Positions 35,597 through 45,227 of a stretch of 64,000 nucleotides of DNA are shown piece after piece. The position numbers were made by a program, and so were the translations under genes. Within the stretch, counting starts at the first letter, position 1, and each line of letters opens with the position of its first letter. The notes under the pieces were generated by a model. That model was not told the DNA's origin, made no database searches, and saw only the letters and a program-made list of their open reading frames with translations. Location: contig NZ_CP020477.1 of NCBI RefSeq assembly GCF_002116695.1, positions 124,001 to 188,000 on the forward strand. The letters are read 5' to 3'. The stretch is from Acidianus manzaensis. Its GTDB lineage: Archaea; Thermoproteota; Thermoprotei_A; Sulfolobales; Sulfolobaceae.

Positions 35597-36663
35597 CTAA
35601 GAAAGAAGACCTTTATCCCTTTTTAAGTTTATAAAATCTATCTCTCTAATTATAGGATCTACAATTTTATATTCCTCATCCTCCTTCTCAATGAAGTTAT
35701 AATTTATTAAGCTTTGAAGAGCTGAATATAATTCCTTGTCATCAATCCTTCCTAACTTAATTTCAATTCCAGTTTTAATATCTTTCTATCTTTTTACAAT
35801 TTTAGTAATCTCCATCAAGTGTATATATAGTTCCTTGTTCCTTTTATATGAAAGAAAATGTTCGAATTCTGAAGTCATTATCTTTTTACCTTCTTTAATA
35901 CTGTTCCTTAATGCAGAATCAAAATTCATTTTCCTTACACCATAAAAATTGCCAAATAATGTTAGCCAACCAACTACACCGTCTAATTTTTCAATAACTT
36001 CTTCGTATTTGTCGAAAGTCACATTCAGTTCTTCCATCCCTCTTTTTAGAAAAATTGTAGAACTATTCTTATCAAAAGGTTTAAGTTTTAATTCTACTGG
36101 TGGTCTTCCATGGATGGGAGAGGAAGAAGAAGGATCTAACATTAATTTTACTAAACCTACATAGGATCCTGAAAATATAAAATGAATTTTAGGATTAGAA
36201 GCGTATACATTACCTAAAATGTCCAGAAACTGTTTGGAAACTGAAGATAATTCTTGTACTTCGTCTAATCCAATAATCATTTCATCAGCATTATTTAAAA
36301 GTTCTAGTAGACTGTTTGTTATTCTTTTGTTGGTTTTTATTTCTAATCTGCATTTCCAATTATGAAATTAAAATTAACGTGAAAGTTAAAATTTAGCTTA
36401 TTCCTGTTAATTTCTGATAGAAGAAGAGATAGCAAAGAATTTAAACTTTTTACTCCTCTCAGATTAAGGTATAGTCCAGGTTTTTTCATTTCGTTGATTA
36501 CAACTTTCATCAAAGAAGTCTTTCCTATTTCTCTTTGTCCACTAATCAAAACCCAATTACCTGAAGATAATTGAGAAATAACATATTTAACTTCTGACTC
36601 TCTACCAATAAGATCTTTAATGTTCTCTTTGGGATGGAGATCGAATATCAACTGTAGTATCAC
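35597..36663 (-). pseudogene. Broken archaeal AAA-type ATPase (PF01637 family)
   Basis: Three minus-strand pieces in different frames add up to one gene. Piece one (36343-36663) starts near a TTG/GTG with LIFDLHPKENIKDLIGRESE and the P-loop SGQREIGKTSLMK. Piece two (35786-36280) has the Walker B region IIGLDEVQELSSVSKQFL, then HFIFSGSYVGLVKLML, the sensor region typical of this family. Piece three (about 35597-35780) has TGIEIKLGRIDDKELYSALQ and a winged-helix end (NYNFIEKEDEEYKIVDPIIR). Breaks lie near 36300-36345 and 35785. A usual member has about 350 residues, matching the sum. It is decayed; sequencing error at two sites is less likely but possible. Confidence 0.75.
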
Positions 36664-36685
36664 CAGTTACTGGTGGTACACCAGT
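36661..36685. promoter_or_regulatory. Three alternating 7-bp half-sites (possible operator)
   Basis: The sequence is CACCAGT-T-ACTGGTG-GTA-CACCAGT. The first pair is a perfect inverted repeat with a 1-bp centre, the second pair a perfect inverted repeat with a 3-bp centre, and they share the middle arm. It lies at the 5' end of the broken ATPase gene and about 170 nt before the acetoacetate-decarboxylase-like gene. In such AT-rich DNA this is conspicuous. A dimeric regulator's operator, or alternative hairpins, could use it. Confidence 0.5.
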
Positions 36686-36855
36686 TAAATTTTCCTACTT
36701 TTTTACTACAAAAAATGAAGCGTATTTCAGAAAACAAAGCCTATAATTACACTATATTTTATAACTTGAAGGATATTCCTAGGCAGACTTGTATTCTTAA
36801 AATCTTTTAATATATTTGAAGGATAATTTATTAGAAGTATTCCTAAAATTTTATT

Positions 36856-37653
36856 ATGCAGAAAGATTTTACTTTACCGTCTACGAAAAATGGTAAATCA
36901 CAAATTGTTTTTGAACCCCCTTGGCATTATGGTGCAACGTATATCTCATCCCATGTAAAATTTGACGAATCTGCAAATGAATTATTGCCAGATTTCTTAA
37001 CTACTGACGGTGAAGGATTTATATACATAGCGGAATTCATTTCCATGTCTGACAGTACATGGGATTATATGTATCAAGATCCTGATCTAGTCCAGTACAT
37101 GGAAGGAGCAATAGGATTGAAAGTTATTTTTGAAGGAAAGGATTATTTTTATTTCCCATTTATGTGGGTTGATAAGGATTGGGCTTTGGTTAGGGGATGG
37201 TTAGATGGTTTTCCTAAGAAAATAGCTAAAATCTCAATGAGCAGATTACATCCACTATTACCGAAGTACAATAAGCCTGAAAAAGGATTAAAATTAGGCG
37301 GTTATGTAGTTAGGGGTGGAGGAGTAATGTTTAGACTGCAAGTAAATCTTGAAGAGAAAACAGATTCTTTACCAACTAAAAATTTCGGTTCATATTTAAA
37401 TATTCGTAGATTTCCAAGTAGAGGAAATGGAGAAGAGGATCTATATGAATTAACCAGTAGAGTTAGAGATGTAAGTAACTATGGTGAAATATGGAAAGGA
37501 ACTGCTAGTGTAGAATTAGGCGGTTACGTTAATGATGAAGTAGATTTGCTAAAAATAAAAGAAGTGTATGCTGGATACTACTATACTTCATATTTCCGCG
37601 TCACTGAGACAAAATTACTAAAAAAACTAGTTAGTAAAATGAATTCTTTTTAA
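36856..37653 (+). CDS. Acetoacetate decarboxylase-like protein
   Basis: The 265 residues match the acetoacetate decarboxylase fold. The Schiff-base lysine pair is in [13 protein letters not shown] (Lys121-Lys122), with [18 protein letters not shown] and [14 protein letters not shown] elsewhere. In the classic enzyme the first lysine forms the imine with the keto group and the second lowers its pKa; both are kept here. The family also includes aldolase-dehydratases and enol-lactone enzymes, so the substrate is open. The gene is monocistronic; a secondary alcohol dehydrogenase is the next gene on the same strand, 350 nt away. Confidence 0.7.
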   Translation: MQKDFTLPSTKNGKSQIVFEPPWHYGATYISSHVKFDESANELLPDFLTTDGEGFIYIAEFISMSDSTWDYMYQDPDLVQYMEGAIGLKVIFEGKDYFYFPFMWVDKDWALVRGWLDGFPKKIAKISMSRLHPLLPKYNKPEKGLKLGGYVVRGGGVMFRLQVNLEEKTDSLPTKNFGSYLNIRRFPSRGNGEEDLYELTSRVRDVSNYGEIWKGTASVELGGYVNDEVDLLKIKEVYAGYYYTSYFRVTETKLLKKLVSKMNSF

Positions 37654-38001
37654 ATGCTCAGATTTTTGAAACTAACATGTACATTATCTCAAAAATCGTG
37701 TTATAGGATTTTTATCATAAAGAAGTGTATTTAACTGTATTATCTATTTTCACTACTAAAGATTATATTAAGTAAGATAATGCATTTCAATATGCCTCAT
37801 TTTCATTTTAATGTTATCTGTTTCGAATAAATATAGTAATATTATAGAGGAAATTCAGTATAAACTTATAGTATACCTACTTGTTTGGTAATATTTGAAT
37901 GAGATTAAGTACATAAAAGTAAATAATCCATTTTATACTTAATATGTATAATCATATTTAATAAACTTTATTAATTTATTTTCCTAATCATATTAGAGAA
38001 C
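37654..38001. other. Intergenic, 0.35 kb, no gene seen
   Basis: AT-rich spacer with the promoter of the alcohol dehydrogenase at its right end. Nothing else recognised. Confidence 0.5.
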
Positions 38002-39042
38002 ATGAAGGCAATGAGAGTGGTAGAAATTAATAAGCCACTTAAGTTACAAGATGTAGATTCTCCTAAGCCAAAAGGTACGCAAGTTTTAGTTAAAGTTGAA
38101 GCAGCAGGAGTTTGTCATACTGACGTTCATATGAGGCAAGGTAGGTTCGGAAATCTAAGGATTGAGGATTTAGGAGTCAGATTGCCTGTAACTCTAGGTC
38201 ATGAAATAGCAGGAAGGATAGAAGAGGTTGGAGATGAGGTTATTGGCTATTCAAAAGGTGATTTAGTGGCAGTTAATCCATGGGAAGGAGAAGGAAATTG
38301 CTATTATTGTAGAATTGGAGAAGAGCATTTATGCGATACGCCAAGGTGGTTAGGAATAAACTATGATGGGGCTTATGCTGAGTATGTACTAGTGCCTCAC
38401 TATAAATATCTTTATAAATTAAGAAGGCTTAGTGCTGTAGAAGCTTCTCCGTTAACATGTTCTGGAATAACAACTTACAGGGCTGTTAAAAAAGCAATTT
38501 TAGATCCTACCAAAACATTAGTAGTGATAGGTGCTGGAGGGGGCTTAGGTACTATGGCTATACAAATAGCTAAAGCTATTTCCGGCGCTACAGTAATTGG
38601 TATTGACGTAAGAGACGAAGCCACAGAGGCCGCTAAAAAAGCTGGAGCAGATTACGTAATAAATGCTTCTTCATCAAATCCAGTGAATGAGATTAGAAAG
38701 ATAACGGAAGGAAGAGGAGCAGATGCAATTATTGATTTGAATAATTCTGATAAAACACTTTCTATATACCCTATGGCATTAGCTAAACAAGGAAAGTATA
38801 TAATGGTTGGATTATTTGGTGCAGATTTGCATTATCATGCTCCACTCATAACTCTAGGAGAGATTCAGTTTGTTGGAAGTCTAGTAGGAAATCAGTCTGA
38901 TTTTTTGGGAATAATGAAGCTTGCTGATGCAGGAAAAGTAAAACCTATGGTAACTAAAACTATGAAGTTAGAAGAAGCAAATGAAGCAATAGATAATTTA
39001 GAGAACTTTAGGGCTGTAGGAAGACAAGTATTAATACCATAA
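38002..39042 (+). CDS. adh: NAD(H)-dependent zinc alcohol dehydrogenase
   Basis: The 346-residue protein is an evident orthologue of the Sulfolobus medium-chain alcohol dehydrogenase, as I recall that sequence. The catalytic zinc ligands are Cys38 and His67 (GHE) with Glu68 next to it; the structural zinc site is Glu97, Cys100, Cys103 and Cys111 ([15 protein letters not shown]). The Rossmann motif is [20 protein letters not shown]. It is a tetrameric, thermostable enzyme acting on primary and secondary alcohols and aldehydes. One residue is missing relative to the Sulfolobus enzyme in the loop before GVRLPVTLG. Convergent with the E1 beta gene, 22 nt apart. Confidence 0.92.
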   Translation: MKAMRVVEINKPLKLQDVDSPKPKGTQVLVKVEAAGVCHTDVHMRQGRFGNLRIEDLGVRLPVTLGHEIAGRIEEVGDEVIGYSKGDLVAVNPWEGEGNCYYCRIGEEHLCDTPRWLGINYDGAYAEYVLVPHYKYLYKLRRLSAVEASPLTCSGITTYRAVKKAILDPTKTLVVIGAGGGLGTMAIQIAKAISGATVIGIDVRDEATEAAKKAGADYVINASSSNPVNEIRKITEGRGADAIIDLNNSDKTLSIYPMALAKQGKYIMVGLFGADLHYHAPLITLGEIQFVGSLVGNQSDFLGIMKLADAGKVKPMVTKTMKLEEANEAIDNLENFRAVGRQVLIP

Positions 39043-39064
39043 TTATATTATAAAAAGTAGAATA

Positions 39065-40063
39065 TTATTGTATTAATTTTTTTGCTTCGCTATATATACT
39101 CTCTACACTGGGTATAACAGCGCTTTCTAATGGTTTAGAGAAAGGTATTGGAACATCAGGAACCGCTAACCTTGAGATGGGAACTTTAAGATTTTTTAAT
39201 GCTTTATTTTGGATCCTAAATGCTAGTTCACCCGACACTCCATAACTCATATAATCTTCATCAACTATCAGCGCTCTTCCTGTTTTACTTACTGATTTAA
39301 TTATTGTTTCTTCATCTAGTGGAACTAACGTTCTTAAATCTATAACCTCTGTAGAAATACCTTCTTTTTGGAGAATTTCGGCTGCTTTTAAACTTCTATG
39401 GACCATTAAACCGGTAGAAATTATTGTTAGATCACTACCTTCTCTCCTTATAGCAGCTTTGCCGAATTCAACTTCGTACGGCTCATCTGGAACCTCTTCC
39501 TCATTACCCTCAAATGGTAAAAATGGCAATCCAGTTAACAGTTTATGTCCAAATATTATGACTGGATTTTGGTCTCTTAATGCTTTTATAGTTAGTCCTT
39601 TAGCATCATATGGAGTTGAAGGAATAACAACTTTAAAACCCGGTACGTGTGCAAAAAGGCTATAAAGTACTTGAGAATGTTGAGATGAATCTCCGTATCC
39701 TCCTCCTATTGCTGTTACTATTGTAACAGGCATAGGATATTGACCTCCACTCATATAGTAATTCTTTGCCATATGATTATACATTTGATCGAATCCGGCT
39801 CCTAAAAAGTCTACAAACATTAATGATACCACAGGATGTAAACCAGAAGATGCTGCACCAACACTTAATCCCATAAATGTTTGTTCTGTTATTGGTGTAT
39901 CTATAACTCTTTTTCTTCCAAATTTTTCAAATAATCCTATAGTAAAACCAAATACTGCTCCCCAATATGTTACGTCTTCACCTAATACTACAATTCTATC
40001 GTTTATTTCCATTTCTTCTTTTATCCCTTCTGCAATAGCCTGAGCAATTCCTCTTATCCTCAT
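39065..40063 (-). CDS. 2-oxoacid dehydrogenase E1 component, beta subunit
   Basis: A 332-residue transketolase-like subunit. It has VVLGEDVTYWGAVFGFTIGL, DTPITEQTFMGLSVGAASSG (with the TPP-proximal Glu in TEQ) and LIVDEDYMSYGVSGELAFRI in the C-terminal transketolase domain. With the alpha subunit it forms the alpha2beta2 thiamine enzyme that decarboxylates pyruvate, branched-chain 2-oxoacids or acetoin. The ATG (40063) overlaps the alpha stop by 4 nt, and GGGTG lies 10 nt upstream, so translation is coupled. No E2 or E3 gene is in the window. Confidence 0.85.
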   Translation of the reverse strand: MRIRGIAQAIAEGIKEEMEINDRIVVLGEDVTYWGAVFGFTIGLFEKFGRKRVIDTPITEQTFMGLSVGAASSGLHPVVSLMFVDFLGAGFDQMYNHMAKNYYMSGGQYPMPVTIVTAIGGGYGDSSQHSQVLYSLFAHVPGFKVVIPSTPYDAKGLTIKALRDQNPVIIFGHKLLTGLPFLPFEGNEEEVPDEPYEVEFGKAAIRREGSDLTIISTGLMVHRSLKAAEILQKEGISTEVIDLRTLVPLDEETIIKSVSKTGRALIVDEDYMSYGVSGELAFRIQNKALKNLKVPISRLAVPDVPIPFSKPLESAVIPSVESIYSEAKKLIQ

Positions 40064-41097
40064 GCAAATACACCCATTAATGCTTCTTCTTGTTGTGGAT
40101 ATGGACTATTTATTGCAAAATCAATTGCATTTTGAACTTGTTTTTTAGCTTCTTCTCTTAGCTTAGTTAAGATTTCATTATCTGCGTAATTTAAGCGTAA
40201 TAACCGATTCTCTAATCTTCTTATAGGATCTAAAGAGCTCCAGAATTCAACTTCTTCTTTGCTTCTGTATTCTTCTCCATCTCCTTCAAAATGTCCTACA
40301 TATCTATACGTTAAGGCTTCTATTAACGTTGGACCAAATCCTTTTCTAGCCCTTTCAATAGCTTTTTTAGATATAGAATAGACATCTATAACATCCATTC
40401 CATCTACCAAATATGAAGGAATATTATAAGCTAACCCTCTCTGATAATGAAAAACTGTAGGCATGACTAAAGATTTGGGCGTAGAATCTGCATACTTATT
40501 ATCCTCTATTACTATGATTAACGGTAACTCCCAGGTACTTGCTATATTGAGTGTCTCGGCAAAAGTTCCATGATTAGCTGCTCCTTCTCCTGCAAAAGCT
40601 AACGCTACATTATCTTTTCCTAAATATTTAAATGAGAATGCTGCTCCAGCTGCTTGAGGAAACGATGCACCAACAATACCGCTACATGCAAAATTTTTAG
40701 TTTTATCAAATAAATGCATATGCCCACCTTTACCTCTACAAAGCCCAGTAGACTTTCCTAGGATTTCTGATGCTAGTTTATTAAGATCTACACCTTTAGC
40801 TATAGCGTGACCATGAGGTCTATGCGTACTTATTACTACATCTTCTTCTCTTGTGTCATATAGAGCGCCTACAGCAACTGCTTCCTGACCTATTGATAAG
40901 TGCATTTCTCCCCTTATTATACCTGAAGCCATATTAAATGGATTTTTATCCTCGTTATAAATTTTCTTTATAGATTCCTCAAAATATCTAATAGTTATCA
41001 TATTCTTGTACATGTTTAACAAATCGCTTTGCTTAAGTCCTGCCTCATCTATTAGGAAGTAGAGATCTTTTAATGACGGTTCAGGTTTTATAATCAT
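40060..41097 (-). CDS. 2-oxoacid dehydrogenase E1 component, alpha subunit
   Basis: A 345-residue thiamine-diphosphate subunit. The TPP motif runs from AFAGEGAANHGTFAETLNIA to IEDNKYADSTP, the G-x-G...N-x family pattern. RPHGHAIAKGVDLNKLASEI with STGLCRGKGGHMHLFD fits the pyruvate/acetoin/branched-chain E1 alpha group. The C-terminal part has TYRYVGHFEGDGEEYRSKEE, the phosphorylation-loop region. First gene of a two-gene operon. Which oxoacid is used cannot be decided; acetoin cleavage is also possible because no E2 accompanies it. Confidence 0.85.
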   Translation of the reverse strand: MIIKPEPSLKDLYFLIDEAGLKQSDLLNMYKNMITIRYFEESIKKIYNEDKNPFNMASGIIRGEMHLSIGQEAVAVGALYDTREEDVVISTHRPHGHAIAKGVDLNKLASEILGKSTGLCRGKGGHMHLFDKTKNFACSGIVGASFPQAAGAAFSFKYLGKDNVALAFAGEGAANHGTFAETLNIASTWELPLIIVIEDNKYADSTPKSLVMPTVFHYQRGLAYNIPSYLVDGMDVIDVYSISKKAIERARKGFGPTLIEALTYRYVGHFEGDGEEYRSKEEVEFWSSLDPIRRLENRLLRLNYADNEILTKLREEAKKQVQNAIDFAINSPYPQQEEALMGVFA

Positions 41098-41300
41098 ATT
41101 AAAAAATTAAATTACATAATAATAAACTTTTCGGTATATTATCTATAATCATGTAATTATAATCTACTAAGATTATTAATTAATTATATTTAAATAATAT
41201 ATTTATGATTAGTTAAGTAAAACCTAATATACAGTTTCCAGGAAATATTTTGCATAAAAACTTCACTATTTGAAAGTAACTCTAATAAATCTTCAATTTT

Positions 41301-41395
41301 AGTTTGTGTTTGTGGATTATCTGGAAATTAAGGCTATTCTCTTTATCAGAATGGCCTGCAGAACTAACATAAAGATTCAAATCGTACACACATTA
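41301..41395 (+). repeat. Dispersed repeat copy E, in a 0.34-kb intergenic space
   Basis: Reads AGTTTGTGTTTGTGGATTAT, then CTATTCTCTTTATCAGAATG, GAACTAACATAAAG and ATTCAAATCGTACACACATT. It matches the order of blocks in copies A, B, C, D and G, with a small duplication (TTTGTG twice) at the outer end. It is a solo end: I see no inverted partner nearby. The rest of 41098-41437, between the E1 alpha promoter and the end of the ligase gene, is plain AT-rich DNA. Confidence 0.6.
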
Positions 41396-41437
41396 CTTCA
41401 ATTTTATTAAAATACTTTATATTTTTAATTGTTAACT

Positions 41438-42724
41438 CTATTTTATTTCTACTCTTTTTGATTTTCCTTCCCATCTAGGTAATGTATTAGGTTGTACAAA
41501 TTCTATTTTAGGTTTTGCAAACGTTACTCCTTCTATTTCTTCTGATATCTTTCTTGCTAATTCTTCTGATGATTTTTCTGCTTCAACAAGAATTTCAAAC
41601 TTAGCAGGATCTCTGGTTATGATTACTTTATATTCCTTAACTTCAGGATGTTTTAGCATTACTGCATTTATTGCAGTAGGATATATTTTAACTCCTTTAT
41701 AGAATATTACGTCATCTATTCTTCCTTTAATTATAGAGATCTTAGGGAATGGGACTTCGTCATCTGATTCAATTAGTTTAGTTATATCTCTGGTTCTGTA
41801 CCTTATTAATGGCATTCCTTCTCTATCTAAATGAGTAAGAACTAGTTCTCCTTCCTCTCCTTCTCCTACTCTTTCCCCAGTTTCTGGATCGATTATTTCT
41901 ACGTAGAAATGATCTGTCCATATATGCATTTCTTTATGTCTGTCTAATGGACATTCTTGTGCTACTCCAGGACCTATTGCTTCTGTTAATCCGTAAATTT
42001 CTCTGGCTCCTCCACCATGAGAAGGCAAAGATAATTCTCTTTCTATTCTTTCTATCATTTCTGGCGTCATAGCTTCTGCTCCAGGTATTGCTAGCCTTAA
42101 ATTTAGATCTTTTTCTGGATCTACCCCTTGTTCTCTTATCTTTTGTGCTATATACAGCTCAAACGATGGAGTTCCAGTTAATACAGTAACTTTGAAATCC
42201 TTTAATGTTTTAACTAATGCATCTGCCCTCCCTGAGCTCCAAGGAATAACTTTTGCTCCTAACTCTTGTCCTCCTATATGTAATCCTATTCCTCCGGTAA
42301 ATAATCCATATCCATAAACGTTGGCTATAACGTCGTCTTTTCTTACACCAGCCGTATTTAAGCATCTAGCTACTAATTTTGCCCATAATTCGATATCTGA
42401 TTTTGTGTAAGCTGTTACTGTAGGAGTTCCAGTTGTTCCACTAGTCATATGCCAGCCTACTATTTCGCTTAAAGGTACTGTAAGAAAATCTCCACCATAA
42501 GGATATCCGTTATTTCTTATGTTTTCTTTTGTTGTGAATGGTAATTTTACTAAGTCATCTGGAGTTTTTATATCGTCAGCTGTTAATCCTTTTTCTTTGA
42601 ATATTTTATGATAATAAGGACTGTTCTCACAAATCCTTTTTATCATCCTTCTGAACCTAAATTGTTGTATACTTTGTATTTCGTCTTTTGATAATGCATA
42701 AGGATCTGTTTCGTCATAAATCAT
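41438..42724 (-). CDS. Phenylacetate-CoA ligase-like AMP-forming enzyme (PaaK family)
   Basis: The 428 residues have the short PaaK form of the adenylate-forming fold. SGTTGTPTVTAYTKSD (from residue 95) is the P-loop; GAREIYGLTEAIGPGVAQEC is the A5 region; LIRYRTRDITKLI and KGRIDDVIFYKGVKIYP are the A7-A8 hinge. It activates a carboxylic acid, classically phenylacetate, to its CoA thioester using ATP. The ATG overlaps the DUF35 stop (ATGA), and thiolase lies before that, so the three form one operon. The aryl specificity is not proven; other small acids are possible. Confidence 0.85.
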   Translation of the reverse strand: MIYDETDPYALSKDEIQSIQQFRFRRMIKRICENSPYYHKIFKEKGLTADDIKTPDDLVKLPFTTKENIRNNGYPYGGDFLTVPLSEIVGWHMTSGTTGTPTVTAYTKSDIELWAKLVARCLNTAGVRKDDVIANVYGYGLFTGGIGLHIGGQELGAKVIPWSSGRADALVKTLKDFKVTVLTGTPSFELYIAQKIREQGVDPEKDLNLRLAIPGAEAMTPEMIERIERELSLPSHGGGAREIYGLTEAIGPGVAQECPLDRHKEMHIWTDHFYVEIIDPETGERVGEGEEGELVLTHLDREGMPLIRYRTRDITKLIESDDEVPFPKISIIKGRIDDVIFYKGVKIYPTAINAVMLKHPEVKEYKVIITRDPAKFEILVEAEKSSEELARKISEEIEGVTFAKPKIEFVQPNTLPRWEGKSKRVEIK

Positions 42725-43110
42725 TTCTGTTCTCCCTCACACAGAATTCTTTTACCATCAGACGTTAGTTTCACTTTCTCGTTCACTCTAGGATTTTTAT
42801 CGAGTAACCAGCACATCAAATCTACATCATCGGAATTTCTTACTATAGCTATAATGTAATCTTGAAAATTTTCGAATCCTTGAGGTTTTTGTTTTACTAT
42901 ACTGTACGTCATTATTGTTCCTTCTTTACTCAATTTTACCCATTCAAGATCTGTTGTCATGCAATTTGTGCAATCTTTTTGTGGTGGGAAATAGATTTTG
43001 CCACATTTTTTGCATTTCGTTCCCAATATTTCTCCTTTTTTCAAACCATCCCAAAATTCCTTATATACATCGGGCAATTCATATTTCATAAATAGTGGAA
43101 TTCCTTCCAT
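42721..43110 (-). CDS. DUF35 zinc-ribbon/OB-fold acyl-CoA-associated protein
   Basis: The 129-residue protein has a N-terminal helix, a zinc ribbon (Cys33, Cys36, Cys47, Cys50, in TKCKKCGKIYFPPQKDCTNC) and a C-terminal OB fold (VKLSKEGTIMTYSIVKQKPQ and DYIIAIVRNSDDVDLMCWL). DUF35 proteins bind thiolases or related enzymes and hold or channel CoA thioesters. Here the partner is the thiolase just upstream: the DUF35 Shine-Dalgarno (GAGGTGA) contains the thiolase stop codon. The ligase gene overlaps its 3' end by 4 nt. Confidence 0.85.
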   Translation of the reverse strand: MEGIPLFMKYELPDVYKEFWDGLKKGEILGTKCKKCGKIYFPPQKDCTNCMTTDLEWVKLSKEGTIMTYSIVKQKPQGFENFQDYIIAIVRNSDDVDLMCWLLDKNPRVNEKVKLTSDGKRILCEGEQK

Positions 43111-43116
43111 TATTTT

Positions 43117-44280
43117 TCACCTCTCTAAAATTGTCACAAATGCGTAATGTCCAGTTCCTCCCACGTTATGGGTTAATGCTATGTATTTTTTAAATGAATG
43201 CTGAACGGGACCTGCTTCTTCTCTTAGTTGTTTAGTTACTTCATAAATCATTGCTAAACCTGATGCTCCTAATGGATGCCCTTTTGCTTTTAGTCCCCCA
43301 AATAGGTTAACGGCGATTCTACCATCTTTTTCAGTTTGGCCTTCTCTAAGTAATTCGGCTCCTTTTCCTTTTTCTACGAAACCTAAGTCTTCATAAGCCA
43401 TTATTTCTGCTATTGTAAAGCAATCGTGTACTGTTGCATATTCTATATCTTGAGGTGATGTTTTTGACATTTTATAAGCCATTGCTCCAGCTTCTCTTGC
43501 AGCGTTTAATCCTGTCCATTCTTTTCTGGCAGCAATATATGACGTATCACTGCTATATCCTATTCCTTTTACCCAAATTGGATCTTCTATTTTCCATTCT
43601 TTTACTTTTTCTTCTGACATAAATACTGCCGCTGAAGCTCCGTCAGATATTGGCGATGAATCTAAAAGTTTTATTGGCCATGAGATTACTCTTGACTTTA
43701 ATACGTCTTCTACTGTTATTCTATTTCTGAAATGGGCTTTTTCATTATATGAAGCGTATTTATGGGCTTTCACTGCAACTAATGCCATATCTTCTTCTTT
43801 GGTTCCATAAACTGCCATATGTCTTGTAGCGTATAATGCATAGTACGTTGGAAATGTTGTTCCATACATGTGATATTCCCATAGATAATTTCCTCCTCTT
43901 CCTCCTATAGCTAAAGATGTTGACGTGTCTACTTCTGTCATTTTGTCTGCTCCTATAGCAAGGACTATGTCAGTCATTCCAGAAGCTATAGCGTTTATTG
44001 CTGAAAATGCTGCGGCACTTCCTGTTGCGCAGGCTGCTTCTACTCTCAATGGTGTCTTTCCTGTTAAGCCTGAGTATTCTGATGCTGGAGGAGCAGGATA
44101 TATTTCTGTTCCTCGGTATGCTGTGCTTCCAAAGATTGTCAATTGTATGTCTTTTTGTGTTATATTTGCATCTTCTAATGCTTCTTTTACTGCTTCCCAA
44201 GTTAATTCTCTAATTGTTACATCGTTTCTTTTACCAAATTTTGATGAGCCTACTCCTACTATAGCTACTTTTCTATTCAT
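43117..44280 (-). CDS. Archaeal SCP2-type thiolase (acetyl-CoA acetyltransferase)
   Basis: The 387 residues have all three active-site elements of SCP2-like thiolases: the nucleophile Cys84 in RVEAACATGSAA, the HDCF box in YATVHDCFTIAEI, and the GHPLGASG histidine loop, followed by HNVGGTGHYAFVT. It would cleave 3-oxoacyl-CoA or condense acetyl-CoA. It is the first gene of the thiolase-DUF35-ligase operon and diverges from the isomerase gene at 44464 across a 183-nt promoter region. No HMG-CoA synthase is adjacent, so a mevalonate-pathway role is less likely than a catabolic one. Confidence 0.88.
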   Translation of the reverse strand: MNRKVAIVGVGSSKFGKRNDVTIRELTWEAVKEALEDANITQKDIQLTIFGSTAYRGTEIYPAPPASEYSGLTGKTPLRVEAACATGSAAAFSAINAIASGMTDIVLAIGADKMTEVDTSTSLAIGGRGGNYLWEYHMYGTTFPTYYALYATRHMAVYGTKEEDMALVAVKAHKYASYNEKAHFRNRITVEDVLKSRVISWPIKLLDSSPISDGASAAVFMSEEKVKEWKIEDPIWVKGIGYSSDTSYIAARKEWTGLNAAREAGAMAYKMSKTSPQDIEYATVHDCFTIAEIMAYEDLGFVEKGKGAELLREGQTEKDGRIAVNLFGGLKAKGHPLGASGLAMIYEVTKQLREEAGPVQHSFKKYIALTHNVGGTGHYAFVTILER

Positions 44281-44463
44281 TGATTATTTAAATGATTAAT
44301 CAATTATATATATCTTTCTTTAATATAGATAAATGCGTATATATTGCTAGTTAAGTCTAACGCATTTTATATTTAAAATTTAAATGTTGTATAAGAAAAT
44401 AAAAATCTTGTTTCTGATTATTTCTAGATAAGTTTTTATAATGAGTGCGTAGAATGTTAAATA

Positions 44464-45225
44464 ATGACCAACGAAATAGTTGTAGAAGAAAAAGGAGATA
44501 AAATAACTCTAATTAAATTAAATAGACCGGAAAAATTGAATGCTATGAATTTAGAGTTAAGAAATTCATTATTAAAAAGTATTAGGGAGTTCAATAGGGA
44601 TGAAAGGAAGAGAGTTGCAATTATTACAGGGAATGAAAAAGCGTTTAGTGCTGGCGCTGATATTTCTTCAATTAAGGATTTTAATGTGGATTTGGCTGAG
44701 GATTTAAGAAATTCTTTTCATCAGATTATAAAAGAAATTAGATTTTCTCCTAAGATATTTATTTCTGCAGTTAATGGAGTAGTTGCTGGAGCAGGTATTA
44801 GTTTAGCTTTAGCTTGTGACTTTAGGTTTGCTTCTAAGAATTCTCGTTTTGTTATGGCTTTTCACAATATTGGGTTAGCTCCAGATTCTGGCATAGTCTT
44901 GTTTATGCTTAGATTAGCTGGCGTTAAGGCTGAGAAATATGTTTATGGTGGTGAATTTTCTAGTGAGGAAGCCAGAAATTTTGGTTTTGAGATCGTAGAA
45001 AATCCAGTCTCTAGTGCTCTAGAGAAGGCTGAAGAAATATCTAATGGACCTTATAAGAGTTATTCTGCAAGTAAAAGATTGATAAATAGAGTTATGTACG
45101 CGGATTTGGAGGAGTTTTTAGATTATGAAGCAATAATGCAAGGAGTATTAGGAAAAAGCAATGATTTTAAAGAAGGAATTCAGGCATTTCAGGAAAAGAG
45201 GAAACCAGTATTCAAAGGTGAATAA
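44464..45225 (+). CDS. Enoyl-CoA hydratase/isomerase, PaaG-like
   Basis: A 253-residue crotonase-fold enzyme. The oxyanion-hole segments are AFSAGADISSIKDF and GVVAGAGISLALACDFRFAS. At the catalytic position it has HNIGLAPDSGIVLFMLRL. The hydratase pattern PEI-x-LG-x-x-PGAGGTQR is missing and an Asp stands in the P-D-S-G motif, as in PaaG isomerases that shift double bonds or open the epoxide to an oxepin. So isomerase activity is more likely than hydration. It is 2 nt from the next enoyl-CoA hydratase gene and divergent from the thiolase operon. Confidence 0.8.
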   Translation: MTNEIVVEEKGDKITLIKLNRPEKLNAMNLELRNSLLKSIREFNRDERKRVAIITGNEKAFSAGADISSIKDFNVDLAEDLRNSFHQIIKEIRFSPKIFISAVNGVVAGAGISLALACDFRFASKNSRFVMAFHNIGLAPDSGIVLFMLRLAGVKAEKYVYGGEFSSEEARNFGFEIVENPVSSALEKAEEISNGPYKSYSASKRLINRVMYADLEEFLDYEAIMQGVLGKSNDFKEGIQAFQEKRKPVFKGE

Positions 45226-45227
45226 GA

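Noticed and set aside
42721..44280. Thiolase/DUF35 pair as part of the mevalonate complex
   Set aside because: The archaeal complex is encoded with HMG-CoA synthase. None is here; a CoA ligase and hydratases surround the pair instead.
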